Positions 38,190 through 48,226 of a stretch of 64,000 nucleotides of DNA are shown here, piece after piece; position 1 is the first letter of the stretch; every line of letters starts with the position of its first letter. Made by a program: the position numbers and the translations under genes. The DNA is from Brucella pecoris. GTDB taxonomy: Bacteria; Pseudomonadota; Alphaproteobacteria; Rhizobiales; Rhizobiaceae. The notes beneath the pieces were generated by a model that ran no database searches, was not told the origin of the DNA, and was given only the letters and a program-made list of their open reading frames with translations. The stretch is from the NCBI RefSeq assembly GCF_006376675.1, contig NZ_VEWK01000004.1, positions 124,001 to 188,000 of the forward strand, read 5' to 3'.

Positions 38190-40220
38190 ATGACAGAGTT
38201 AAACCGCAACCGTCCTGCAGGCGGCAACCGCCTTGCCCAAGAACCGAGCGCCTATCTGCGCCAGCATGCAGATAATCCCGTTCACTGGCAGCCCTGGGAC
38301 AGGCAAGCACTGGATGCCGCGAAGGAGCTGGACCGGCCCATTCTGCTCTCGGTCGGCTATGCGGCCTGCCATTGGTGTCATGTTATGGCGCATGAATCCT
38401 TCGAGGATCCGGATGTGGCCGAGGTGATGAACGCCCTGTTTGTCAATGTGAAGGTAGACCGCGAGGAACGGCCCGACATAGACCAGATCTATATGGCGGC
38501 GCTTGGAGCGATGGGGCAACAAGGCGGTTGGCCGCTCACCATGTTTCTAAAGCCGGACGGCAAGCCTTTCTGGGGTGGCACCTATTTCCCCCGGCACACG
38601 CGTCACAACATGCCGGGCTTTGTGGACGTCCTGCATGCGGTCAACAATCTCTGGCATAAAGATAAGGAAAAAATTAACCATAATGCCCAGGCTGTCTTTG
38701 ATCATCTCGAAGGCCGTCTGGCAGCACAAAATGTGCCGGTCCAAAACGAATTAGAGCGATTTGACGAGATCGCGACACGTATCAATAGCCTGATCGATCC
38801 CGTCCGCGGCGGTATCGAGGGGGCGCCAAAATTCCCGAACGCCCCTTTCATGGATAATCTGTGGCTCTCCTGGCTCTACAGCCACAGCCAAACGCATCGC
38901 GACAATTTCCTCCTGTCGCTCAAGATGATGCTGCAGGGAGGCATTTACGACCATCTGGGTGGTGGGCTTTGCCGCTACTCCACCGATACCAACTGGCTGG
39001 TGCCGCATTTCGAGAAGATGCTCTACGACAATGCGCAGTTCATCCGCCACGCGAATTACGCTTTCGCTGAAACCGGAAATGAATTGTTTCGTTTACGAAT
39101 CGAAGAAACTGTTGATTGGCTGATCCGTGAAATGCGCATGGCTGATGGAAGTTTCGCGTCCAGTCTCGATGCAGACAGTGAAGGCGAGGAAGGGCGATTT
39201 TACATCTGGAGCGAACAGGAAATCGACCAGGTGCTCGGAAGCGATAGCGAAGCTTTCAAGAGCTTTTTTGACGTGACAACGGGTGGAAACTGGGAGGGTC
39301 AAAACATTCTGAACCGCCTTCATGCGGTCAATGACAGCGCAACCCTTCCCCCAATGATAGAAGCATCGCGGCAAAAGCTGCTGGCGCGTCGGGAACTGCG
39401 GGTCCGCCCCGGACGGGATGAAAAGGCGCTGACCGACTGGAACGGCCTTGCTATCCGGGCACTGGCCGAAGCGGGCCGGAACTTCAGGAGACAAGACTGG
39501 ATTGATCTCGCAACCGGTGCTTATCGCTCCATAGTAAGCAGCGTTCGGGATGGCCGCATAGCGCATTGCCGGATGGAAAATTCGCTTCTCTATCCCGCCC
39601 TTTCGACCGATTATGCATCGATGATCAATGCAGCCATTGCTCTTTATGAAGCAACAAGCGAGTGGGCCTACATTGATGACGCATTGAAGTTCAAACAGGC
39701 GCTCGATGAGGGACACCGCGATGGCACCGGTAATTATCGGCTATCGGCACTGGATGCCGATGACGTCATTCTGCACGCCTATGGCGATTATGATGAAGCA
39801 ATACCGAGCGCGACCAGCCAGATCATCGAAGCCCTGACAAGACTGTTCCTGGCGACGGGCAATATCGATCTTTATCAGAGCAACGAGAAGCTGATCGAAC
39901 AGGCGCTTGGGCGCGCCTTCGCGCAGCAATATGGACAGATTGGAATATTGAATGCGGCTCGTTTTGCAGCAGAGCCGCTTTCTCTTGTCGTGGCCACTGA
40001 AGACGATGACGGAGACCTTGTTTCGACAGCGAATCGAAATCCCGACCCGCGACGCGTGGACAAGTTTGTGCGGTTCGAGGCTGGTAAGACAATAGAGCTG
40101 CCAACCGGAGGAACAGCAAGGCCTGAGCATCCGTCAGCCTGGTTCTGCAAGGGACATGTTTGTCTGCCGCCTGTCGAAAACGCCGATGCGTTGCGAGTAC
40201 TGCTTGGCAAACCATCCTGA
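38190..40220 (+). CDS. Thioredoxin-domain protein of the YyaL/SSP411 family (DUF255)
   Basis: 676 residues. The N-terminal DUF255 thioredoxin-like domain has NPVHWQPWDRQALDAA and the CxxC site GYAACHWCHVMAHESFED (about 58-75). The remainder is an (alpha/alpha)6 glycosidase-like or cellobiose-epimerase-like barrel including PHFEKMLYDNAQ and ALTDWNGLAIRALAEAGR. The biochemical role of the family is not established. Divergent from mnmE with a 94 bp gap; ends in a terminator shared with rho. Confidence 0.88.
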   Translation: MTELNRNRPAGGNRLAQEPSAYLRQHADNPVHWQPWDRQALDAAKELDRPILLSVGYAACHWCHVMAHESFEDPDVAEVMNALFVNVKVDREERPDIDQIYMAALGAMGQQGGWPLTMFLKPDGKPFWGGTYFPRHTRHNMPGFVDVLHAVNNLWHKDKEKINHNAQAVFDHLEGRLAAQNVPVQNELERFDEIATRINSLIDPVRGGIEGAPKFPNAPFMDNLWLSWLYSHSQTHRDNFLLSLKMMLQGGIYDHLGGGLCRYSTDTNWLVPHFEKMLYDNAQFIRHANYAFAETGNELFRLRIEETVDWLIREMRMADGSFASSLDADSEGEEGRFYIWSEQEIDQVLGSDSEAFKSFFDVTTGGNWEGQNILNRLHAVNDSATLPPMIEASRQKLLARRELRVRPGRDEKALTDWNGLAIRALAEAGRNFRRQDWIDLATGAYRSIVSSVRDGRIAHCRMENSLLYPALSTDYASMINAAIALYEATSEWAYIDDALKFKQALDEGHRDGTGNYRLSALDADDVILHAYGDYDEAIPSATSQIIEALTRLFLATGNIDLYQSNEKLIEQALGRAFAQQYGQIGILNAARFAAEPLSLVVATEDDDGDLVSTANRNPDPRRVDKFVRFEAGKTIELPTGGTARPEHPSAWFCKGHVCLPPVENADALRVLLGKPS

Positions 40221-40223
40221 AAT

Positions 40224-40259
40224 AAAAACGCCGCATCCATTTCCGGAGCGGCGTTTTTT
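40224..40259. terminator. Bidirectional terminator between the YyaL-family gene and rho
   Basis: AAAAACGCCGC (40224-40234) with GCGGCGTTTTTT (40248-40259), an 11 bp stem with a 13-base loop and strong T-runs on both strands. Confidence 0.9.
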
Positions 40260-40282
40260 CAGCGGTATAGACCGATTGATTA

Positions 40283-41548
40283 TCAGGTATTCATCGAATC
40301 GAAGAATTCCGAATTGCTCTTGGTCTGCTTGAGCTTGTCGATAAGGAATTCGATCGCATCGGTCGTGCCCATCGGTGCAAGGATACGGCGCAGAACGAAG
40401 ATCTTCTGCAGATCGGCGCGCGGTACCAGCAGGTCTTCCTTGCGGGTGCCGGACTTGAGAATGTCCATGGCCGGGAAGATGCGCTTGTCGGCAACCTTGC
40501 GGTCGAGCACGATTTCCGAGTTACCAGTGCCCTTGAATTCTTCAAAGATCACTTCGTCCATACGGCTGCCCGTATCGATCAGCGCCGTTGCGATGATCGT
40601 GAGCGAACCGCCTTCTTCGATGTTACGCGCGGCACCGAAGAAGCGCTTCGGGCGCTGCAATGCATTGGCGTCCACACCACCAGTCAGAACCTTGCCCGAG
40701 GACGGCACGACCGTGTTGTAAGCGCGGCCGAGACGGGTGATCGAGTCGAGCAGGATCACAACGTCGCGACCATGTTCGACAAGGCGCTTGGCCTTTTCGA
40801 TGACCATTTCGGCAACCTGAACGTGACGGGCTGCCGGTTCATCGAAGGTTGAGGAAATAACTTCGCCCTTCACCGAACGCTGCATGTCGGTCACTTCTTC
40901 CGGACGTTCGTCGATCAGAAGAACGATCAGATAGCATTCCGGATGATTTGCAGTGATCGAATGAGCAATGTTCTGGAGAAGAACAGTCTTACCGGTCCGC
41001 GGCGGAGCGACGATGAGGCCGCGCTGGCCTTTGCCGAGTGGCGCTACCAGATCGATGACGCGTGGCGAGAGATCCTTGGAAGTCGGAACTTCCAGTTCCA
41101 TCTTGAAGCGCTCATTCGGATAGAGCGGCGTCAGATTGTCGAAGTGAACCTTGTGACGGATTTTTTCCGGATCTTCGAAATTGATCGAATTGACCTTGAG
41201 CAGCGCGAAATAACGTTCGCCTTCCTTGGGACCACGGATCGGACCTTCGACTGTGTCACCGGTCTTGAGAGAAAAACGACGCAGTTGCGACGGAGAAATA
41301 TAAATATCGTCAGGACCCGGCAGGTAGTTGGCATCAGCAGAGCGCAGGAAGCCAAATCCGTCCAGCAGCACCTCGACGACGCCCTCACCGATAATTTCGA
41401 CATCCTGGGCCGCCAGTCTCTTGAGGATCGCGAACATCAGTTCCTGCTTGCGCATGGCGCTCGCGTTTTCGACCTCAAGCGTTTCGGCAAAAGCCAGCAG
41501 CTCCACCGGTGTCTTGTTCTTTAGTTCTTGTAGTTTCATTTCCTGCAT
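40283..41548 (-). CDS. rho: Transcription termination factor Rho
   Basis: 421 residues from ATG 41548 ([12 protein letters not shown]), the normal Rho length; the frame runs 73 codons further upstream through the leader, which is not family-like. RNA-binding domain around [30 protein letters not shown], Walker [17 protein letters not shown], Walker [18 protein letters not shown], and the R-loop. Hexameric helicase that ends Rho-dependent transcripts. It is preceded by a 322 bp leader. Confidence 0.97.
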   Translation of the reverse strand: MQEMKLQELKNKTPVELLAFAETLEVENASAMRKQELMFAILKRLAAQDVEIIGEGVVEVLLDGFGFLRSADANYLPGPDDIYISPSQLRRFSLKTGDTVEGPIRGPKEGERYFALLKVNSINFEDPEKIRHKVHFDNLTPLYPNERFKMELEVPTSKDLSPRVIDLVAPLGKGQRGLIVAPPRTGKTVLLQNIAHSITANHPECYLIVLLIDERPEEVTDMQRSVKGEVISSTFDEPAARHVQVAEMVIEKAKRLVEHGRDVVILLDSITRLGRAYNTVVPSSGKVLTGGVDANALQRPKRFFGAARNIEEGGSLTIIATALIDTGSRMDEVIFEEFKGTGNSEIVLDRKVADKRIFPAMDILKSGTRKEDLLVPRADLQKIFVLRRILAPMGTTDAIEFLIDKLKQTKSNSEFFDSMNT

Positions 41549-41870
41549 GGATGAGGAACTCTTTTTAAAATGTAAGGAGAAAATGCAGTTGTTCGGAAAG
41601 GTGGCCACCTGAACGTCGTGACCGGCATCGAAGGCCTGCTGTCTTGAAGGGAAGAGGCTTTCTACATACTGATTTGCAGCATGCAGAGCAAGTCTCATGT
41701 AGGGATAGCGCGAAATTTCTGCAACAGAAAAATGGCAGAAAACCGGCGAGCGAGTTTGATTGTTCACGATACCGGAGAAACGCCAATTAGAACCAGATCG
41801 CTCTAACTACCTGTTTCTAAAAAGTTTCGGCAAAGCCTTTTCCTACTCTGCCGGAACTGTTGTTGTTGAA
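41549..41870 (-). other. Rho leader / hemJ-rho intergenic region
   Basis: 322 bp on the minus strand between the end of hemJ and the rho start. No gene is convincing: an open frame of 73 codons exists (41565-41786, minus) but has no recognised family. In other bacteria rho has a long leader used for autoregulation by Rho-dependent attenuation, and this region fits that in position and length. I see no perfect hairpin plus T-run. Confidence 0.5.
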
Positions 41871-42407
41871 TCAGAACGGCTTAACGATCACCAATATGAC
41901 GATCAGGATCATCAGCACAGTCGGCACTTCATTGATGATTCGCCAGTGTTTCGCTGAGCGCATATTGCGGTCTTCAGCAAACAGTCGCGTGGATTTTGCC
42001 AGATAGCCGTGCAGACCGGACATCAGAACGACCAGAAGCAGTTTCGCATGAAGCCAGCCGCCCTGAAAGCCAAATATCTCCCAAGCCATCCATAGACCGG
42101 CAATCCAGGTCACGATCATGGCCGGATTGATGATGAAGCGCAGCAGCCGCTTTTCCATCACCTTGAAGGTCTCCGAGGTTTCAGAGCCGGGCTTTGCAGC
42201 ACAGTGATAGACGAACAGGCGCGGCAGATAGAGCATCCCCGCCATCCATGCGATGACTGCGATGACGTGAAGCGATTTGACCCAGAGATAGGCATCGGCT
42301 GGATTCACGTGAAACAATGCCCAGACGCCGAGCGCCACCACGACCAGTGAGACGATCGTGCGAATGGCAACTGCCGAGCCGCGATTTTCCGGAGCTGTCT
42401 GGCTCAT
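41871..42407 (-). CDS. hemJ: Protoporphyrinogen oxidase HemJ
   Basis: 178 residues, a membrane protein with four or five hydrophobic segments (about 15-32, 44-65, 95-112, 120-135, 160-176). Conserved features are the His in [27 protein letters not shown] and the C-terminal-half [16 protein letters not shown], matching the heme-binding HemJ family. It oxidises protoporphyrinogen IX in the heme pathway. Overlaps hemE by 4 bp, which supports the assignment. An imperfect parS (GGATTCACGTGAAACA, 14 of 16) lies within it at 42301-42316. Confidence 0.93.
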   Translation of the reverse strand: MSQTAPENRGSAVAIRTIVSLVVVALGVWALFHVNPADAYLWVKSLHVIAVIAWMAGMLYLPRLFVYHCAAKPGSETSETFKVMEKRLLRFIINPAMIVTWIAGLWMAWEIFGFQGGWLHAKLLLVVLMSGLHGYLAKSTRLFAEDRNMRSAKHWRIINEVPTVLMILIVILVIVKPF

Positions 42408-43429
42408 GATTTTCCTCCACGAATACGGTCGATCATGCGATGCACATTCTCGATCGGTGCCTGTGGTGTAATCCCGTGCCCGAGATTGAAGATCAGCGGG
42501 CCCTGGCCGAGACGTTCGAGAATGGTATCCACACCTTCATCCAGCGCATTGCCGCCAGCCACAACGCGCAACGGATCGAGATTACCCTGTATTGCGCCTT
42601 CTTCCTGAAGGGCGGCGGCAAAGGAAAAGGGAACAGACCAGTCGAGACCGAGAGCATCCACACCGGTCTTTTCGCGATAGCCTGCATAGAGCATCCCGGC
42701 CCCTTTCGGAAAGCCGATGATACGGGCTTCGGGGTAAACCGCCCTCACCTTCTGGACAATCCGCGCGACGGGCTGGATACAAAACCGTTCAAAGCAGTCC
42801 TCATCGAGAACACCAGACCATGAATCAAAAATCTGCACGGCATCGGCACCGGCATCGAGCTGTTCGATGAGATATTCGGCAGATACATCGGCGAGATTGT
42901 TCAGGAGCTTTTCAAAAGCTTCCGGGAAGCGATAGGCGAAAAGACGGGCGGGTGCCTGATCCGGCGTGCCGTGACCGGCAATCATATAGGTCGCAACGGT
43001 CCAGGGAGCGCCACAGAAGCCCAGCAGCGTCGTTTCGTCGGGCAACTGCTCGCGCAGCAGCCGAACCGTCTCGTAGACCGGCTCCAGCCTTTTGGCGACA
43101 CCTTCGGTTTCAAGCCAGAAAATCTCGTCGGCATCAATGGGTGTCATCAAAGGTCCCTTGCCTTCTTCAAAGCGAAGGTCGCGTCCAAGCGCATGGGGAA
43201 TGACGAGAATGTCTGAAAAGAGAATGGCTGCATCAAAGCCAAACCGGCGGATCGGCTGAAGTGTCACCTCGACAGCAAGATCGGGTGAATAGCAGAGATC
43301 GAGAAAACTCCCCGCCTTTTTCCGCGTCTCGCGATATTCGGGAAGATAGCGTCCGGCCTGGCGCATCATCCAGATGGGAGGTGGAAAGACCGTTTCACCG
43401 TCGATCACTCTCAAGACTTTGCGCTTCAT
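42404..43429 (-). CDS. hemE: Uroporphyrinogen decarboxylase
   Basis: 341 residues. N-terminal signature [16 protein letters not shown] with the catalytic-site arginine, [12 protein letters not shown] with the essential Asp, [16 protein letters not shown], and the C-terminal [12 protein letters not shown]. It decarboxylates uroporphyrinogen III to coproporphyrinogen III. It is the first gene left of the putative origin, as in Caulobacter and other alphaproteobacteria, and reads away from it. Confidence 0.97.
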   Translation of the reverse strand: MKRKVLRVIDGETVFPPPIWMMRQAGRYLPEYRETRKKAGSFLDLCYSPDLAVEVTLQPIRRFGFDAAILFSDILVIPHALGRDLRFEEGKGPLMTPIDADEIFWLETEGVAKRLEPVYETVRLLREQLPDETTLLGFCGAPWTVATYMIAGHGTPDQAPARLFAYRFPEAFEKLLNNLADVSAEYLIEQLDAGADAVQIFDSWSGVLDEDCFERFCIQPVARIVQKVRAVYPEARIIGFPKGAGMLYAGYREKTGVDALGLDWSVPFSFAAALQEEGAIQGNLDPLRVVAGGNALDEGVDTILERLGQGPLIFNLGHGITPQAPIENVHRMIDRIRGGKS

Positions 43430-43883
43430 CTGATTTTTATCCGCCCTGTTGGTTATCTGATCCGGTTTGGCCTGAAGTTATCCAGTCCGGTTCTCATAAA
43501 GAAAGGATGATTCAGGAATCTTTTGATTCTTAGAGTCTGTTGGAATCGGGGATTAAGGTCTGTCCCGTTTTTCCCCACAGTTCCGAAATTGCCATCTCAT
43601 CCTGTGCAATCATTCACCGATAGTCTGACCAAATACAATGAAAACTCAATTCCCTCTTTTAATATAAAGGGTTACCAATTGACGCAGTTCATGCTGATTT
43701 GTGGAAAAGCTGGGAATTACGACAGGATTTCGCATTTTCATGAGTCTTGTCCACATATGTTGAAAACAGCTTCGCACATGTTCGCCCGCTGTGGATGACT
43801 TGCCAATTTTCCCACAGCCTGCCATGGCTTGTGGAAGACGTTCGGCCTTTACGCACAGTCGTCAACAGGAGGGCAACAAAACT
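43430..43883. other. Putative chromosome replication origin (oriC) between hemE and ppsR
   Basis: 454 bp without a gene, between divergent hemE and ppsR. DnaA-box-like 9-mers (consensus TTATCCACA): 8 of 9 matches at 43700-43708 (minus, TTTTCCACA), 43747-43755 (plus, TTGTCCACA) and 43790-43798 (minus, TCATCCACA); 7 of 9 at 43478-43486, 43571-43579, 43808-43816 and 43830-43838. Five GANTC sites lie at 43509-43547. The segment 43625-43680 is AT-rich (TTTTAATATAAA), a candidate unwinding element. Genes on each side point outward and parAB/parS are within 10 kb. The location matches known alphaproteobacterial origins at hemE. No clean TTAA-N7-TTAA CtrA site was found. Confidence 0.85.
43509..43547. 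promoter_or_regulatory. Cluster of five GANTC (CcrM methylation) sites in the origin
   Basis: GATTC 43509-43513, GAATC 43516-43520, GATTC 43525-43529, GAGTC 43533-43537, GAATC 43543-43547. The random expectation is about one per 256 bp. CcrM is the essential cell-cycle methyltransferase of this class, so the cluster could report replication status by hemimethylation. Confidence 0.85.
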
Positions 43884-44714
43884 GTGACCAGACCGCTTTC
43901 CTACTTTCATCTCCATCTGATTTCTGATGCGACCGGAGAGACTCTCCTGGCGGCGGGGCGAGCAGCGGCGGCGCAATATGCCAATGCGCGTGCCATCGAG
44001 CACATTTATCCGCTGATCCGCACCGAAAAGCAGTTGCGTAAGGTTCTCGAAGGCATCGATGCGGAACCCGGCATCGTCCTCTATACGATTGTCGATCAGA
44101 AACTGGCGGCGATCATCGACGAATCCTGCGCTGAAATGGGTGTGCCGAGTGTTTCAGTGCTGGAACCGGTGCTGAATACGTTTCAATCCTATCTCGGCGC
44201 GCCTGCGCATCGCCGTGCCAGTGCGCAGCATGTGCTGAATGCCGATTATTTCCGGCGTATCGACGCGCTCAATTTCACGATGGAGCATGATGACGGGCAA
44301 TTACCCTATGACATCGAGGAAGCGGACGTCATTCTTGTCGGCATTTCACGCACGTCCAAGACACCGACGAGCATCTATCTCGCCAATCGCGGCATCAAGG
44401 CCACCAATGTTCCGATTGTACTCGGTATCCCCTTGCCGGAAGTGCTGTTCACGGCAAAGCGCCCCCTGATCGTGGGACTGGTTGCGACTGCCGAACGGAT
44501 TTCGCAAATCCGCCAGAACCGGCCGCTCGGCAATGTGCCGTCGCTGGATACGGGGCTTTATACGGATCGCGTTTCCATCTCGGAAGAACTGGCTTATGCG
44601 CGTAATATATGCAATCGGCACGGCTGGCCGATCATCGATGTGTCGCGTCGGTCGATTGAGGAAACTGCGGCTGCCATTCTGGCATTGCTCCGTGCTCATA
44701 GCGAAAAGGGTTAA
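43884..44714 (+). CDS. ppsR: Pyruvate, phosphate dikinase regulatory protein (kinase/pyrophosphorylase, DUF299)
   Basis: 276 residues from GTG 43884, with AGGAGGG (43867-43873) 10 bp upstream; the frame stays open another 31 codons into the origin, without family similarity. Conserved start [14 protein letters not shown] and P-loop GISRTSKTP (153-161). The family adds ADP-derived phosphate to a threonine of PPDK or PEP synthase and removes it, switching the enzyme. First gene right of the origin, 14 bp before maf. Confidence 0.92.
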   Translation: MTRPLSYFHLHLISDATGETLLAAGRAAAAQYANARAIEHIYPLIRTEKQLRKVLEGIDAEPGIVLYTIVDQKLAAIIDESCAEMGVPSVSVLEPVLNTFQSYLGAPAHRRASAQHVLNADYFRRIDALNFTMEHDDGQLPYDIEEADVILVGISRTSKTPTSIYLANRGIKATNVPIVLGIPLPEVLFTAKRPLIVGLVATAERISQIRQNRPLGNVPSLDTGLYTDRVSISEELAYARNICNRHGWPIIDVSRRSIEETAAAILALLRAHSEKG

Positions 44715-44728
44715 ACAAGGTTCCAGCC

Positions 44729-45328
44729 ATGACGGACAAACTCATTCTCGCCTCTAAAAGCCCCTTCCGTTCGGCTTTGCTGAAAAATGCCGGGGTAGAA
44801 TTTTCCACGGCAAGCGCGGATATCGACGAACGTACGGTGGAAGCCCCACTTTATGAAACGGGTGCAACACCGGAAGAAGTCGCACAGGTTCTGGCCGAGG
44901 CGAAGGCGCTCGACGTGAGCGAGAAAAACCCAGGCGCGGTGGTCATCGGCTGCGATCAGACATTGTCGCTCGGCGACGAGATTTTCCACAAGCCGGTAGA
45001 TATGGAAGCCGCGCGCCGCCAGCTTCTGAAATTTTCCGGCAAGACCCACCAGTTGAACAGTGCTGTGGTGCTGGTGAAGGACGGCAAAACCCTGTGGCGT
45101 CACGTTTCGATTGCCCGCATGACCATGCGCGATCTCGATCCCGGCTTTGTCGGGCGTTATCTCGGTCGTGTGGGCGACGTCGCTCTTTCGAGCGTCGGTG
45201 CCTATCAGGTCGAAGGGCCGGGTATCCAGCTTTTCGAGAAGATCGAAGGCGATTATTTCACGATTGTCGGTCTGCCGCTGTTGCCGCTGCTGGCTGAACT
45301 GCGGAAGGAAAAATTGATCGATGGCTAA
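44729..45328 (+). CDS. Maf/YceF-type nucleotide pyrophosphatase
   Basis: 199 residues. Maf signature [21 protein letters not shown] at the N-terminus, [16 protein letters not shown] with the catalytic Asp region, and [28 protein letters not shown] near the C-terminus. Maf proteins hydrolyse noncanonical or house-cleaning NTPs; this looks like the YceF-type second paralogue of alphaproteobacteria. Overlaps aroE by 8 bp. Confidence 0.9.
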   Translation: MTDKLILASKSPFRSALLKNAGVEFSTASADIDERTVEAPLYETGATPEEVAQVLAEAKALDVSEKNPGAVVIGCDQTLSLGDEIFHKPVDMEAARRQLLKFSGKTHQLNSAVVLVKDGKTLWRHVSIARMTMRDLDPGFVGRYLGRVGDVALSSVGAYQVEGPGIQLFEKIEGDYFTIVGLPLLPLLAELRKEKLIDG

Positions 45329-46169
45329 GAAGGCGTTTGTCACCGGCTTTCCGATAAAACATTCGCGGTCGCCGCTGATCCATGGCTTCTGGCTCGCTGA
45401 GCTCGGGATCGACGGTTCTTATGAGGCGATAGAAGTGAAGCCCGAGGCTTTCGACTCCTTTGCTTCATCGCTTGCCGAAAACGGTTTTGCCGGTGGCAAT
45501 GTCACCATTCCACACAAGGAAGCCGCCTTTGCTGCGGTGGAAAGTCTAGATGAGGCCGCCAAAGCTATTCGTGCGGTCAATACGCTCTGGCTTGAAAATG
45601 GCAGGCTTCATGGCGGCAACACGGATGCCTATGGCTTTGCGGCCAATCTCGATGCATCGGCTCCCGGCTGGGACAATGCTGACAGCGCTCTTGTTTTGGG
45701 TGCCGGTGGTGCAAGCCGGGCAATCGTTCATGCGCTTCTGTCGCGCGGCTTTTCGAATGTTGCCATCGTCAATCGCACGGTGAGCCGGGCGCAAGATCTC
45801 GCAAACCATTTCGGACCGCGTGTTTCGGCGCATGGTTGGGACGCGGCGCAAAATCTGGTTTCAAATGCTGAGCTGATCGTCAATACGACATCGCTTGGCA
45901 TGAGCGGCCATGACGAGCAGGAAATGTTTCCGCTCGATCTTGGCAAGGCGTCGCGAAAAGCAGTCGCCACCGATATTGTTTATGTCCCGCTCAAGACGCC
46001 GTTCCTGAAAAAGGCTGAAGATGCGGGTCTGGTGACTGTGGACGGGCTCGGCATGTTGCTGCATCAGGCCGTGCCGGGTTTCGAACGCTGGTTCGGCAAA
46101 AGGCCGCAAGTGACGAAAGCGCTGCGTGAGCATATTCTGGCGGATATGGCAAAGGCTGGCGCGCTATGA
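45321..46169 (+). CDS. aroE: Shikimate dehydrogenase (NADP+)
   Basis: 282 residues. Substrate site [12 protein letters not shown] and [11 protein letters not shown] with the catalytic Lys, NTDAYGF, NADP-binding [15 protein letters not shown], and the C-terminal [19 protein letters not shown]. Reduces 3-dehydroshikimate to shikimate. It overlaps maf and coaE, forming a tight maf-aroE-coaE-dnaQ unit. aroK and aroB of the same pathway are about 40 kb to the left. Confidence 0.96.
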   Translation: MAKKAFVTGFPIKHSRSPLIHGFWLAELGIDGSYEAIEVKPEAFDSFASSLAENGFAGGNVTIPHKEAAFAAVESLDEAAKAIRAVNTLWLENGRLHGGNTDAYGFAANLDASAPGWDNADSALVLGAGGASRAIVHALLSRGFSNVAIVNRTVSRAQDLANHFGPRVSAHGWDAAQNLVSNAELIVNTTSLGMSGHDEQEMFPLDLGKASRKAVATDIVYVPLKTPFLKKAEDAGLVTVDGLGMLLHQAVPGFERWFGKRPQVTKALREHILADMAKAGAL

Positions 46170-46768
46170 TTGTGCTTGGGTTAACCGGTTCCATCGGGAT
46201 GGGAAAAACAACGGCGGCGAACATGTTCGCCGAAGCCGGTGTGCCGATCTATAGCGCCGACGATACCGTGCATCGGCTCTATTCCGGCCGTGCGGCGCCG
46301 CTGATTGAGGCTGCGTTTCCGGGCACCGTGGAAAATGGTTCGGTCAATCGGGAAAAACTTTCCGCCGCCGTCATCGGAAAACCAGAAGCCTTGAAGAAGC
46401 TGGAAGCCATCGTTCATCCCCTCGTGCGTGAGGAAGAAGAAGCCTTTCGCCACAATGCGGAAGAAGCCGGTGCCGCTCTGGCACTGATCGATATTCCGCT
46501 GCTTTTCGAAACCGGTGGCGACAAGCGTGTGGACAAGATTGTGGTTGTCTCAGCCCCTGCCGAGATACAGCGCACGCGCGTGCTTGCACGACCGGGCATG
46601 ACAGAAGAAAAGCTCGATGCCATTCTCGCGCGCCAGACGCCGGACGCCGAAAAGCGCGCGCGCGCCGATTTCATTATCGATACGAGCGGGAGTTTCGACA
46701 ATCTGCGCCGCCAGATTACCGAAATCGTCGCGGAATTGAGTGGAAAGCCAGCGGTCACGACGGAATAG
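46166..46768 (+). CDS. coaE: Dephospho-CoA kinase
   Basis: 200 residues. P-loop [11 protein letters not shown] (6-16), [23 protein letters not shown] with the catalytic acid region, and the lid [21 protein letters not shown]. Final step of coenzyme A synthesis. ATGA overlap with aroE; dnaQ follows after 50 bp. coaA, the first committed CoA step, is at 59468 in the same window. Confidence 0.95.
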   Translation: MIVLGLTGSIGMGKTTAANMFAEAGVPIYSADDTVHRLYSGRAAPLIEAAFPGTVENGSVNREKLSAAVIGKPEALKKLEAIVHPLVREEEEAFRHNAEEAGAALALIDIPLLFETGGDKRVDKIVVVSAPAEIQRTRVLARPGMTEEKLDAILARQTPDAEKRARADFIIDTSGSFDNLRRQITEIVAELSGKPAVTTE

Positions 46769-46818
46769 TCGCGGGTGTTGTGTTACATCTATTCAAGATA
46801 TTTTCGAGAGGTTCTTCA

Positions 46819-47514
46819 ATGCGTGAAATCGTTTTCGATACGGAAACCACCGGTCTGGAGAGGCTCGAGGACCGTGTGATCGAAATCGGCGGCGTGGAAC
46901 TGATCAACAAGTTTCCCACAGGCCGCACTTTCCATAAGTATATCAACCCGCAGGGGCGTCAGGTTCATGCCGAGGCGCTTGAGGTCCACGGCATCAGCAA
47001 TGAACAATTGCTGGACAAGCCGACATTCGCAGAAATTCTGGACGAGTTTCTCGAGTTTTTCGACGGCGCCAAGCTGGTGGCGCATAATGCGATGTTCGAT
47101 CTTGGCTTCATCAATGCGGAACTGGCAAGGCTCGGACAGGCTGAAATCCAGTCGGAACGCATCATCGATACATTGGCACTTGCCCGCCGCAAGCATCCGA
47201 TGGGTCCGAATTCGCTTGATGCGCTGTGCAAGCGCTATGGCATCGAGAATGGGCACCGCACGCTTCACGGCGCTTTGCTCGATTCCGAGATTTTGGCTGA
47301 AGTCTATATCGAACTGATCGGCGGCAAGCAGACGGCGCTCGGGCTTAGCATGGGTGGCACCGAAAACGGCAATAATACCAGAGAGAGCAGTGCCGCCATC
47401 ATTCTTGCAGCGCGCCCAAAGCCGCTTGCCCCGCGTATTTCCGAAGCCGAGCGTGTCGCCCACGCAGCCCTTGTGGAGAAGCTGGGCAGCAAGGCCATCT
47501 GGAAGAAGTACTGA
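46819..47514 (+). CDS. dnaQ: DNA polymerase III subunit epsilon (proofreading exonuclease)
   Basis: 231 residues from ATG 46819, with GAGAGG 7 bp upstream; the longer frame from 46780 adds an unconserved 13 residues. Exonuclease motifs: ExoI FDTETTGLE (D7, E9), ExoII HNAMFDLGFINAEL, ExoIII-epsilon HGALLDSEILAEVY. It gives 3'-5' proofreading in the replicative polymerase. Last gene of the unit running right from the origin, closed by a terminator. Confidence 0.95.
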   Translation: MREIVFDTETTGLERLEDRVIEIGGVELINKFPTGRTFHKYINPQGRQVHAEALEVHGISNEQLLDKPTFAEILDEFLEFFDGAKLVAHNAMFDLGFINAELARLGQAEIQSERIIDTLALARRKHPMGPNSLDALCKRYGIENGHRTLHGALLDSEILAEVYIELIGGKQTALGLSMGGTENGNNTRESSAAIILAARPKPLAPRISEAERVAHAALVEKLGSKAIWKKY

Positions 47515-47544
47515 ACACGGCGCGGAAACGAAACCTGGATATGA

Positions 47545-47570
47545 AAAAGCCCGGTCGAAACCGGGCTTTT
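47545..47570. terminator. Bidirectional terminator between dnaQ and secB
   Basis: AAAAGCCCGGT (47545-47555), TCGA loop, ACCGGGCTTTT (47560-47570): an 11 bp perfect stem with T-runs in both directions between convergent genes. Confidence 0.9.
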
Positions 47571-47589
47571 GCAATCATCATTCGAACGA

Positions 47590-48081
47590 TCAGCTTTTTA
47601 CAGCGGACTTGGCCTGTTCTTCGGCCATGCGCTGCTGGAACATCTGTGCGAAATCGATCGGGTCGATCATCAGCGGCGGATAGCCACCATTGCGCGTTGC
47701 GTCGGCAATGATCTGGCGCGCGAACGGGAACAGAAGACGCGGGCATTCGATGAACAGAAGCGGAAGCATGTGCTCCTGCGGGATGCCCTGAATGCGGAAC
47801 ACGCCGCCATAGACGAGTTCGGTGTTGAAAAGGATGTCCTTGCCGTCAACAGCTTTGGCTTCCAACGTCAGCACAACGTCGAAATCCGTTTCGGAAAGCG
47901 GATTGGCATTGACGTTGACGTTGATGTTGATGGACGGTGCCTTCTCGCGCGGGCGCAGCGACAGCGGTGCGCCCGGGCTTTCAAAGGACAGGTCCTTCAC
48001 ATATTGCGCCAGAATGTTGAGGGACGGCTCGGCCGTCGCGCCATTGCCGTTCTTTACTTCGCCCGCGGCCTTATCGCTCAT
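47590..48081 (-). CDS. secB: Protein-export chaperone SecB
   Basis: 163 residues. Tetrameric cytosolic chaperone that keeps precursors unfolded for SecA. Typical pieces are the [21 protein letters not shown] start, [74 protein letters not shown]. The acidic family C-terminus is replaced by a polar [15 protein letters not shown] tail. Convergent with dnaQ. Confidence 0.96.
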   Translation of the reverse strand: MSDKAAGEVKNGNGATAEPSLNILAQYVKDLSFESPGAPLSLRPREKAPSININVNVNANPLSETDFDVVLTLEAKAVDGKDILFNTELVYGGVFRIQGIPQEHMLPLLFIECPRLLFPFARQIIADATRNGGYPPLMIDPIDFAQMFQQRMAEEQAKSAVKS

Positions 48082-48226
48082 TATCGGTATGCCTTCTATC
48101 GGTGATTAAAATTTTTGCCCCCTCAAGCGCAAACTGCCCGCAGCCTGCCCGGAAAGGTCGGAGTGTTTGGCTAGCATGTGCGCGGGCATGAGGCAAGAAA
48201 GGCTTTTTAGGTTAGTATTTGCACAT

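Noticed and set aside
43650..43680. CtrA full site (TTAA-N7-TTAA) in the origin
   Set aside because: The only candidate (TTAATATAAAGGGTTAC) has the wrong spacing and an incomplete second half.
43791..43883. Extended ppsR start inside the origin region
   Set aside because: The extension has no family similarity and covers DnaA-box-like sites; GTG 43884 has a good RBS.
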